From: Thermoflexales bacterium
GTDB lineage: Bacteria > Chloroflexota > Anaerolineae > B4-G1 > SLSP01
Direction: 5' to 3'
DNA length: 5,201 nucleotides
Assembly: GCA_015486785.1 (NCBI GenBank)
Contig: WFQZ01000041.1
Location: 1 to 5,201 of the forward strand
Both the position numbers and the translations under genes were made by a program. Within the stretch, counting starts at the first letter, position 1; each line of letters opens with the position of its first letter. Shown here piece by piece: positions 1-4,962 of the stretch. Below the pieces are notes generated by a model. It saw nothing but the letters and a program-made list of their open reading frames with translations, made no database searches and was not told the DNA's origin.

Positions 1-132
1 CACGTAGACGTAATCCCCGGCGGGAAAAGTATGGCGGCCCAGCGCACCCACCACGCAGGAAACCGATTCGGCTACCCGCAGATGAATCGCGTAAGTCCCC
101 GGCGTGCGCGGGATCAGAGCTGTCGCCGCCAC
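1..132 (-). CDS. DUF123 / GIY-YIG-like protein, N-terminal fragment
   Basis: Reading the minus strand from a GTG at 130-132 gives 44 open codons to the window edge. The peptide begins VAATALIPRTPGTYAIHLRV and ends in FPAGDYVYV. The pattern 'PGTY-hydrophobic strand-VGxLGxxxFPAGxYVYV' is the opening of the DUF123 family, a GIY-YIG-like domain sometimes fused to endonuclease III in archaea; its biochemical role is not established to my knowledge. The match rests on pattern memory, and the remainder of the gene, including most of the domain, lies outside the window. The start overlaps the end of the upstream membrane-protein gene by 19 bp, which suggests translational coupling. GTG is chosen because a weak GGCGGG lies 5 nt upstream and the frame reaches the conserved block shortly afterwards; a start further upstream inside the neighbour is possible because the frame stays open there. 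Confidence 0.72.
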   Translation of the reverse strand, partial: MAATALIPRTPGTYAIHLRVAESVSCVVGALGRHTFPAGDYVYV

Positions 133-389
133 AATTGCCCGCCGAGCCAGGTCAGCGTCACGCCCAGCCCGAGGAGCAGCAGACTGGCCACGTCCATCGC
201 GTGGAAGGCATGCTCGCTATCCAGCACCAACACGCACGCCCCTTCCTGCGCCGTGGGCAAGGCCAATCCCAGCATGCCGCTCAAGATGAGCAGCACCCCG
301 GCCCAACTGAGCAATTGCACTGGCCAGCTTTTGGAGGGCGCAACCGGAGATGGCTCTCTGGGGGGCAGGGTTGAGCTGCGATAGTACAA
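114..389 (-). CDS. small two-helix membrane protein, function unknown
   Basis: I do not recognise this protein. It has about 91 residues: a short polar, proline-rich N-terminus, a hydrophobic helix (about residues 24-46, including LLSWAGVLLILSGMLGLAL), a loop with acidic residues and two histidines (LDSEHAFHAMD), and a second helix (about 66-86, VASLLLLGLGVTLTWLGG) ending in a basic tail WRRQL. The basic tail suggests that both termini face the cytoplasm. There is no ATG near the beginning. TTG codons exist at 393-395 and 387-389. I prefer the second because AGAGGA at 396-401 lies 6 nt before it, whereas it directly abuts the first. The gene begins 2 bp after the Trm112-family stop codon and overlaps the next gene, so it is probably cotranscribed with both. 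The TTG start and the lack of a known family keep confidence moderate, but the close packing and two clean membrane helices argue for a real gene. Confidence 0.62.
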   Translation of the reverse strand: MYYRSSTLPPREPSPVAPSKSWPVQLLSWAGVLLILSGMLGLALPTAQEGACVLVLDSEHAFHAMDVASLLLLGLGVTLTWLGGQLWRRQL

Positions 390-391
390 GG

Positions 392-640
392 TCAATCCTC
401 TGCCGGGGGCGGCACGGGCAGGTCTTCAATGGCCGTGGCCTGCCACTTTTCGCCCACCTCAATCAGCATGACCGGAATCTCATCGCGGATGGGGTACTTC
501 CGCCCGCAATCCCGGCACACCAGCCAGCTATCCTCGCGCACCAGGTCCAACTGACCGGGGTCTTCTTTGTCGGTGCGTCGGGTTTCTCCGCTTACACAGT
601 ACGGACAACGTAAAATTTCCAGTAGTTCTTGATTGATCAT
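392..640 (-). CDS. Trm112 family zinc-binding protein
   Basis: This is an 82-residue protein of the Trm112/UPF0434 (YcaR-like) family. It has the full set of family marks: N-terminal MINQELLEILRCPYC with Cys12 and Cys15, a second pair Cys42 and Cys45 (VCRDCGRKYP), and the terminal signature YPIRDEIPVMLIE at residues 49-61. The four cysteines should form a zinc site. In eukaryotes and archaea, Trm112 is the obligate small partner that stabilises several class I methyltransferases acting on tRNA, rRNA and release factors; the bacterial role is much less defined. The ATG at 638-640 is fixed by GGAGG 6 nt upstream and by the family N-terminus; a longer reading back to 793 runs through the end of miaB and is rejected. 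The gene follows miaB after a 59-bp gap with a stem-loop. A class I methyltransferase lies three genes upstream on the same strand, which hints at a partner but does not prove one. Confidence 0.93.
   Translation of the reverse strand: MINQELLEILRCPYCVSGETRRTDKEDPGQLDLVREDSWLVCRDCGRKYPIRDEIPVMLIEVGEKWQATAIEDLPVPPPAED
396..401 (-). promoter_or_regulatory. ribosome binding site deciding the TTG start at 389
   Basis: AGAGGA on the minus strand lies inside the last codons of the Trm112-family gene. It sits 6 nt from the TTG at 387-389 and 0 nt from the TTG at 393-395, so spacing favours the downstream TTG. Confidence 0.5.
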
Positions 641-646
641 CACATT

Positions 647-651
647 CCTCC
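647..651 (-). promoter_or_regulatory. ribosome binding site of the Trm112-family gene
   Basis: A perfect GGAGG on the minus strand lies 6 nt before the ATG at 640. It selects this start over the long open upstream extension; an in-frame GTG at 641-643 is only 3 nt away and is less likely to be used. Confidence 0.8.
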
Positions 652-668
652 AGAGTGAAGTTAGTGTC

Positions 669-692
669 GCTCTCGCCGCCGAGGGCGAGAGC
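669..692 (-). other. intercistronic stem-loop between miaB and the Trm112-family gene
   Basis: A perfect 9-bp inverted repeat, GCTCTCGCC at 669-677 and GGCGAGAGC at 684-692, flanks a 6-nt loop. It starts 7 nt after the miaB stop codon and ends 17 nt before the GGAGG of the next gene. On the transcribed minus strand it is followed by GACACTAACTTC, with no run of T, so it is not a canonical intrinsic terminator. Likely roles are protecting the 3' end of miaB mRNA, pausing or partial termination, or an RNase processing site. The structure itself is certain; the function is inferred. Confidence 0.6.
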
Positions 693-699
693 ACAGCAG

Positions 700-2067
700 C
701 TATGAACGGTCGGGACTTTGCTCGGTGACGGTCCCCACCAGCGACCAAGGGCCGGCCCAGGTGATGGTCACCGGGACGAGCCGTCCCCGCCACTCACCGG
801 CAGCGGTGAAGAATACCAATCGGTCGGTGGGCGTGCGTCCAAACCAACGTTGACGGCGTTCCTGCCATCCTTCCACCAGGACTTCCACGGTCTGCCCCAC
901 CAAGCGGCGGTTCATCTCGCCGATGATCTCCGCTTGCAAGTCGTCGAGGGCTTTGCGCCGCCGCTCCTTTTCGGCTTCCGGCACGTCGTCTTGGAAGGAG
1001 CGGGTGGCTACGGTGAGCGGGCGGGCCGAGTAGCGGGCAATGTGCGCCCGATCCAACTTCAACTCGGCCAGCAGATCGTAGGTGTGCCGGAATTGTTCCG
1101 CCGTTTCGCCGGGGAAGCCTACGATGATGTCGGTGGCGATGGAGACGCCGGGGATTAGCTCGCGGATGCGGGCTACTAGGCGGCGGTAAGCGTCCACCGT
1201 GTAGCCGCGCCTCATACGGGCCAGGACTTCGTCGTCGCCGGCCTGGATGGGGACTTCTATGTGCGGGCAGACTTTGGGCAGTTCGGCCACGGCTCGCAGG
1301 AGATCGTCCTTCATCCAATTGGGGTGGCTGGTGAGGAAGCGCAGTCGGGTCAGGCCGGGCAAGTCGTGAATCTGCCGCAGCAAGCTGACCAAGGGCGTTT
1401 CGGTGGCCGCGGCGAACTCCGGCAGGTCGTAGCCGTAGCGATCCACGATCTGCCCCAGCAAGGTGATCTCTTTGACGCCTTGGGCCACCATCTGCCGCGC
1501 TTCTTCCACGATGATTTCCGGGGGGCGGCTGCGCTCTGTGCCGCGCCGGTAGGGGATGATGCAGTAGGTGCAGGCGTGCGAGCAGCCCAGCACGATGGGC
1601 AGGTAGCCGCTGACGATCTGCTCGCCGGCGGAGGGCGGCAGGATCAAGTCCGGGCGTCCGATGGCGCGGCGGCGGGCTTCGGCGTCGGCGATGAGTTCGC
1701 GGGCTTCGTCAACGTGGGCGCGTTCGGCCAGCAGCCGCCACAAGTCAGCCGGGTCTGAGGGCGGCAGGAAGACATCCACCCAGGGGAATCGTTGGCGCAG
1801 CGGTTGCGGGTCACGGACGCCCACCATGCAGCCCATCAAGGCCAAGATGCGCTCCGGGTGCCGGCGTTTGATCCGCTTGAGCTGGTTGAGCCGTCCCACG
1901 GCCTTATCCTCCGGCTGTTGGCGCACCACGCAGGTGTTGAGCACCACGACATCGGCCTCCGCCGCGTTGTCCGTTGGCCGGTAGCCCAGGGACTCCAGCC
2001 CCGCCGCGACCCGTTGTGAGTCGGCCACGTTCATTTGACATCCAATGGTCCAGATGTGATAGCGCAT
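700..2067 (-). CDS. miaB: tRNA-2-methylthio-N6-dimethylallyladenosine synthase MiaB
   Basis: MiaB is a radical-SAM enzyme that adds a methylthio group to C2 of N6-isopentenyladenosine at tRNA position 37, using two 4Fe-4S clusters; it acts in the cytoplasm after MiaA. The 455 residues match family length. The N-terminal methylthiotransferase domain carries Cys10 (IGCQMNVADSQ), Cys46 (LNTCVVRQ) and Cys80 (LMGCMVG). The radical-SAM motif CxxxCxxC is at Cys162, Cys166 and Cys169 (GCSHACTYCIIPYRRG). IIVGFPGET is at 314-322, and a C-terminal TRAM domain spans about 386-450, with GRTPTDRLVFF as its RNA-binding core. All six cluster ligands are present, so the enzyme should be active. The start is set by the conserved opening MRYHIWTIGCQMN and by CGGAGAG about 6 nt upstream. 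The gene follows the previous stop codon by 13 bp. Paralogues such as MtaB are possible, but the IWTxGCQMN opening favours MiaB. Confidence 0.95.
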   Translation of the reverse strand: MRYHIWTIGCQMNVADSQRVAAGLESLGYRPTDNAAEADVVVLNTCVVRQQPEDKAVGRLNQLKRIKRRHPERILALMGCMVGVRDPQPLRQRFPWVDVFLPPSDPADLWRLLAERAHVDEARELIADAEARRRAIGRPDLILPPSAGEQIVSGYLPIVLGCSHACTYCIIPYRRGTERSRPPEIIVEEARQMVAQGVKEITLLGQIVDRYGYDLPEFAAATETPLVSLLRQIHDLPGLTRLRFLTSHPNWMKDDLLRAVAELPKVCPHIEVPIQAGDDEVLARMRRGYTVDAYRRLVARIRELIPGVSIATDIIVGFPGETAEQFRHTYDLLAELKLDRAHIARYSARPLTVATRSFQDDVPEAEKERRRKALDDLQAEIIGEMNRRLVGQTVEVLVEGWQERRQRWFGRTPTDRLVFFTAAGEWRGRLVPVTITWAGPWSLVGTVTEQSPDRS

Positions 2068-2080
2068 AAATTCTCTCCGA

Positions 2081-2860
2081 TTAACGTTTCCGCTCCCATT
2101 CCTGGGTCGCTTTTCTGATCAATGCCTGCACGGCGGCATCGGGAATATCATCCACATGTTGGTAGATTTTTCCTTCAACTACGAAAATCACGCCGCCACC
2201 GGGGCCGTTGCGCAGCTTGATTTCGCGCCCTTGCATCGTCGGGGTCTGCGCTTGCAACACCTCGACGAACTTTTCAATCTCGCGGGCCAGGTCAATGCGG
2301 GGCATAAACTGGGGGGAGGCTAGGGTCGGTGGCGGGGCGGGGTTTTCTTTGGCCCGGCGGCGCGATTGTTCTTGCAAGGCGCGTAAGGCTTTCATCGCTT
2401 CCAGGGGCGTGACGTTGGCTTCCTGGGTGACGGTCAGCGGCGGCGGTTCCGGCTCCGCCGATGGAGGGGCGGGGGCTTTGCTCCCGTGGGTCGCCGCCTG
2501 GGTCGCTGCCGGAGCCGGTTTTTTGAGGTAGGCGCGGGAGAATGAGGCCAGAGCTTTCAGCCCGGCCAAGACTTCCCGGCGCGTCGTTTCGTCGGGCACG
2601 GCTTCCAAGGTGGGGTAAAGGTGTCCGCGCACCCGAATCTCCCAAGAGCCATTCGCGCTCGGCTGCACGCTCAGGAAGGGCGCGTCCGTTGTTGCGCCGC
2701 CGCGCACCGGCTTTGAATCTCGCTCGCGGTTGCGCTTGGCGAACACCGAGGCGAGCCAGAAGCTCAAGACCACCAGGCCCAGCAGCACGAACAGGAGCAG
2801 GATCAGCTCAATGGGGAAGCCCCCGGAACTGTTTACGAGAATTGGATCATGGGGTGACAT
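2081..2860 (-). CDS. membrane-anchored hypothetical protein with duplicated small domain
   Basis: I do not recognise a named family. The 259-residue protein has a short N-terminus, one transmembrane helix at about residues 16-40 (PIELILLLFVLLGLVVLSFW), then AKRNRER, so by the positive-inside rule the rest should be cytoplasmic. Two similar segments follow. Residues 73-100 contain VRGHLYPTLEAVPD, and residues 224-251 contain VEGKIYQHVDDIPD; they align without gaps at G79/G230, Y82/Y233 and P89-D90/P240-D241, followed by a helix in each. Between them are an Ala/Pro-rich linker (about 114-143) and two helical stretches (about 150-172 and 188-205). The ATG at 2860 is chosen because GGGAGGA lies 4 nt upstream and the membrane helix follows. 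The longer open frame to 3013 adds 51 residues that lie inside the methyltransferase gene. The start overlaps the methyltransferase stop by 14 bp and the end lies 13 bp before miaB, indicating one operon. Confidence 0.82.
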   Translation of the reverse strand: MSPHDPILVNSSGGFPIELILLLFVLLGLVVLSFWLASVFAKRNRERDSKPVRGGATTDAPFLSVQPSANGSWEIRVRGHLYPTLEAVPDETTRREVLAGLKALASFSRAYLKKPAPAATQAATHGSKAPAPPSAEPEPPPLTVTQEANVTPLEAMKALRALQEQSRRRAKENPAPPPTLASPQFMPRIDLAREIEKFVEVLQAQTPTMQGREIKLRNGPGGGVIFVVEGKIYQHVDDIPDAAVQALIRKATQEWERKR

Positions 2861-3596
2861 TTTGTCCTCCCTTCGGATTGAAAACGGGCGGTTTCTGGAA
2901 CGCGCCGATGAGGTGGACTTTCCACAGGGGCGGCAAGCAACGTTCCAGGAATGTCGCACCACGGAACGAGAGGCCGTTCCAAGCGAAGTAGGATGGATCA
3001 TCAACCAGTTCAATGCGGGTCGGGTGCAGTCCCGCCGACAAGGCCAGATGGGTCAACTGCTCCGGGGTGTTGGCGCGGTAGTAGACGGGGAACGTATCCG
3101 CCGCCGGACGCCCGTACACCCAGGGCACAATTTGCCGTTGGAATCGCTGCAAGCGCATCAAGAGGCGGCTCAGGCGGGGGATGGGATGGCGGGCGTTGGG
3201 AGTGAGGAAGAAGAACCAACCGCCGGGGCGCAGGACTCGCGCTACATCGGCGAAAGTTGCGTGCGGATCGGGCAGGTGCTCCAGCACCCACGAGGAGGCC
3301 ACCACGTTGAAGCCGGCGTCGGCGAAGGGGAGGTGCGTGGCGCGGCTCAGCACGCGGGGCAGGGCGAGCCAACGGTGCTCCGTCAGGGAGCGGAAGTCTG
3401 GGTCGGTGCCGATCCAGTTGCCCCGGTGGTGCAGCCGCTCGACAATCCCGCCCCGGCCACATCCCAGGTCCAGCACGCGCGTGCCCTCGCGCAGGGACGC
3501 GGCGACCCAGCGTTGGTAGCGTGCCGTGGCCGATTCCCAGCCGGGCACTATGTCCGCGTAGCGGCGGCGGTAAAATTCCAGACGGTCAATGTCCAT
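2847..3596 (-). CDS. class I SAM-dependent methyltransferase
   Basis: This 249-residue protein has the Rossmann-like fold of the Methyltransf_11/25 group. Motif I is VLDLGCGRG (residues 41-49), the SAM-binding glycine loop. GTDPD (63-67) supplies the acidic end of strand 2. LPFADAGFNVVASSWVLEHL (89-108) is the motif II/III region, and VLRPGGWFFFLTPN (121-134) is the post-motif block. The C-terminal third (YYRANTPEQLTHLALSAGL and onward) is likely to govern the acceptor. The substrate cannot be read from sequence. A glycosyltransferase directly upstream suggests sugar or envelope-polymer methylation, while a Trm112-family protein downstream leaves open a translation-related substrate. The ATG at 3596 has only a weak GGGAA-like site upstream. 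It is the first gene after a promoter-like element and a repeat array, and its stop overlaps the next gene by 14 bp. Confidence 0.9.
   Translation of the reverse strand: MDIDRLEFYRRRYADIVPGWESATARYQRWVAASLREGTRVLDLGCGRGGIVERLHHRGNWIGTDPDFRSLTEHRWLALPRVLSRATHLPFADAGFNVVASSWVLEHLPDPHATFADVARVLRPGGWFFFLTPNARHPIPRLSRLLMRLQRFQRQIVPWVYGRPAADTFPVYYRANTPEQLTHLALSAGLHPTRIELVDDPSYFAWNGLSFRGATFLERCLPPLWKVHLIGAFQKPPVFNPKGGQNVTP
2865..2871 (-). promoter_or_regulatory. ribosome binding site fixing the start at 2860
   Basis: GGGAGGA on the minus strand, 4 nt before the ATG at 2858-2860, lies inside the 3' end of the methyltransferase gene. It rules out the 51-codon upstream extension, whose first ATG at 3013 lies within the methyltransferase coding sequence. 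Confidence 0.8.
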
Positions 3597-3621
3597 TCTT
3601 TCATTCCCAGTCCTTAGCTCA

Positions 3622-3640
3622 CGTGGCCGGCGTGGTCACG
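3622..3640. other. weak imperfect inverted repeat in the methyltransferase leader
   Basis: The plus strand reads CGTGGCC, a 5-nt spacer, then GGTCACG. On the transcribed strand this gives a 7-bp stem with one A-C mismatch (CGTGACC / GGCCACG). No T run follows. It may fold in the leader of the methyltransferase transcript, but it is modest and could be chance in GC-rich DNA. Confidence 0.25.
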
Positions 3641-3695
3641 GAAGCAGTGTTTCAAAACGCAGGGGCTGTATTTTCAAACGCAGCCGCTGTATTTC
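3639..3695 (-). repeat. tandem dyad-symmetric repeats, operator-like
   Basis: The minus strand has two good copies and one degenerate copy of a 20-22 bp unit. Copy 1 (3695-3676) is GAAATACAGCGGCTGCGTTT. Copy 2 (3675-3654) is GAAAATACAG followed by CCCCTGCGTTTT. Copy 3 begins at 3653 as GAAACACTGCTTCCG. Copies 1 and 2 are each dyad-symmetric: AAA-TA-CAGC and GCTG-CG-TTT around a centre at 3685 in copy 1, and AAAA-TA-CAG and CTG-CG-TTTT around 3664 in copy 2. The half-site is therefore AAA(TA or CG)CAG, and the centres are exactly 21 bp apart, about two helical turns. This arrangement is typical of operators bound by dimers on one face of DNA. The array lies between the putative promoter and the methyltransferase start. 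The repeats are plain in the sequence; the operator role is inferred. Confidence 0.7.
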
Positions 3696-3707
3696 TTCTA
3701 CGTCTCC

Positions 3708-3716
3708 AGTATAGCA
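3708..3716 (-). promoter_or_regulatory. putative extended -10 promoter for the methyltransferase operon
   Basis: The minus strand reads TGC-TATACT, an extended -10 (TGn plus a hexamer one base from TATAAT). It lies 15 bp after the glycosyltransferase stop codon. No convincing -35 box is seen at 16-18 bp spacing (CCTGAG there), which is tolerable for an extended -10. Predicted transcription start is near 3701, just before the repeat array, giving a leader of about 105 nt. Confidence 0.5.
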
Positions 3717-3731
3717 CATGGAGGGGGCGGC

Positions 3732-4931
3732 TCAGGCGGGGGCGGACAGGCGATCCAGGAGTGGCGGGAGCAACTTCGCCCAATCGTAGGCGGCGGCGAA
3801 GGCGCGGGCGCGGGAGGCGATGGCGTCGCGGGCCGCTTGGTCTTCCGCCATGCGGATGCAGGCGGCGGCGAAGTCCGCCGGTGTGTCCGCCAAGGTCAGA
3901 GCCTGCGCCGGATCGTGGAATCCTTCCGCGCCCAGGGTGGTGGAAACGTCGGTCTTGCCCAGAGCGGTGGATTCCAGGATTTTGAGGCGAGTGCCGCCGC
4001 CCACCAGCAGGGGCACGATGAACACGGTGGCGGCGCGGATGTAGGGTTTCGTATCCGGCACGCCGCCGGTGAACACGATGCCGGGGCGGTCTTGCAGGGC
4101 CAGGAGCCGGGGATGAGGTCGCCGTCCCACGATGTAGCAGTGCGCTTGGGGCAAGGCGGCGCGGATGTCCGGCCACACGTGGCGGATGAACCACGAAACT
4201 CCGTCCACGTTGGGGCGGAAGTCCAGGGTGCCGGTGAAGACGAAGGCCGGTTGTCGGAGATCGGCGGTTTCGCCGAGGGGTGGGAAATCCGCCAGATGGA
4301 TGCCGTTGGGGACGATGAGCGGGGTGACTTGGGGGGCGATGCGGCGCAGGGCGCGGGCGTCGGCCTCGGAGACGGCGATCACGATCTCCGCGCGGCGGCA
4401 GATCGCGGCCTCGTAGCGTTTGAGCCGCTGCCATTGGATGAGCGAATACGCGGCACTCGGCCAGCGGCGCGGGATGCGGAGGTCGCTCAGGGCGGCTCGC
4501 TTTTGCAGCAGGTACTCGCAGTTGTGGTCGTCAAAGAGCAAGCGCGTGTTGCGTCCGCTCAGCTCCGAGGCGTAAGGGGCCAGTTCCAGCCCTTCCACGA
4601 CGAGCCAATCGTAGGGGAACTCATCCAGCCAGTGGCGCAGTTGTCGGCGGAAGGCCGTGCTTGCCAGGCGAAAGGTCAAGTCCGGGCGGGTGGAGGTCGC
4701 CAGGGAGCGCAGCCGTTGGCGGATGGTGCGCGTGGGTTGAGGGAATACGGCAATCCGCCGTACCAGTTCCCGTAGCCGGGGATGCGGGTCGCGGGGTGTG
4801 CCCGGCGGGGCGAAGGTGAGCAATGAGAGTTCGTGCTGCGCGGCTAATCCCCGCAGCAGGCCCCAGTTGCGCAAAGCCGTGCCTTGGCGCGGGGGATAGG
4901 GCGGTTGGGGCGTGAGCATCAAGATGCGCAT
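3732..4931 (-). CDS. GT-B glycosyltransferase, family 4 type
   Basis: This 399-residue protein is a retaining-type GT-B glycosyltransferase, likely to transfer a sugar from a nucleotide-sugar donor in the cytoplasm or at the inner membrane face; donor and acceptor are not predictable. The N-terminal domain opens with MRILMLTPQPPYPPRQGTALRN, the glycine-containing acceptor loop of this family. FDDHNCEY is at 133-140, AVSEAD at 186-191 and VPNGIHLADF at 207-216. The donor domain has FTGTLDFRPNVDG (232-244), CYIVGRRPHPRL (265-276), FTGGVPD (287-293) and GGGTRLKILE (311-320), with Glu320 the likely donor-ribose contact (second Glu of the EX7E motif). The usual GKPVVST that follows is here GKTDVST (325-331). 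The protein resembles sugar transferases in exopolysaccharide clusters. The start has GAGG 9 nt upstream and lies 31 bp after the obg stop, suggesting cotranscription with obg. Confidence 0.9.
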   Translation of the reverse strand: MRILMLTPQPPYPPRQGTALRNWGLLRGLAAQHELSLLTFAPPGTPRDPHPRLRELVRRIAVFPQPTRTIRQRLRSLATSTRPDLTFRLASTAFRRQLRHWLDEFPYDWLVVEGLELAPYASELSGRNTRLLFDDHNCEYLLQKRAALSDLRIPRRWPSAAYSLIQWQRLKRYEAAICRRAEIVIAVSEADARALRRIAPQVTPLIVPNGIHLADFPPLGETADLRQPAFVFTGTLDFRPNVDGVSWFIRHVWPDIRAALPQAHCYIVGRRPHPRLLALQDRPGIVFTGGVPDTKPYIRAATVFIVPLLVGGGTRLKILESTALGKTDVSTTLGAEGFHDPAQALTLADTPADFAAACIRMAEDQAARDAIASRARAFAAAYDWAKLLPPLLDRLSAPA

Positions 4932-4940
4932 AGCTGTTCG

Positions 4941-4944
4941 CCTC
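4941..4944 (-). promoter_or_regulatory. ribosome binding site of the glycosyltransferase
   Basis: GAGG (within CTGAGGCG) lies 9 nt before the ATG at 4929-4931, inside the 31-bp gap after obg. The gap has no room for a terminator and shows no hairpin, which supports readthrough from obg. Confidence 0.55.
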
Positions 4945-4962
4945 AGGTGCGGGCGGAGCTGC

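Noticed and set aside
669..692. Intrinsic terminator after miaB
   Set aside because: The stem is good but no T run follows on the transcribed strand, so I list it only as a stem-loop.
641..793. Upstream extension of the Trm112-family frame to 793
   Set aside because: It runs through the miaB 3' end and the stem-loop; the family N-terminus and GGAGG place the start at 640.
2861..3013. N-terminal 51-codon extension of the membrane-anchored protein (open frame from 3013)
   Set aside because: It lies wholly inside the methyltransferase coding region, its composition does not look like protein, and a strong GGGAGGA fixes the start at 2860 directly before the membrane helix.
2730..3617. 295-residue plus-strand open frame
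   Set aside because: It is antisense to the methyltransferase, shows no domain pattern, and has the composition expected of the complement of a GC-rich gene.
3639..3695. CRISPR-like array
   Set aside because: The units are directly adjacent with no spacers, number only two to three, and no cas genes are present.
3652..4434. 260-residue minus-strand frame overlapping the glycosyltransferase
   Set aside because: It is an Arg/Pro/His-rich out-of-frame reading of the glycosyltransferase, with no recognisable motif.
3837..4775. 312-residue plus-strand open frame
   Set aside because: It is antisense to the glycosyltransferase, whose motifs and ribosome binding site are clear; long antisense frames are common at this GC content.
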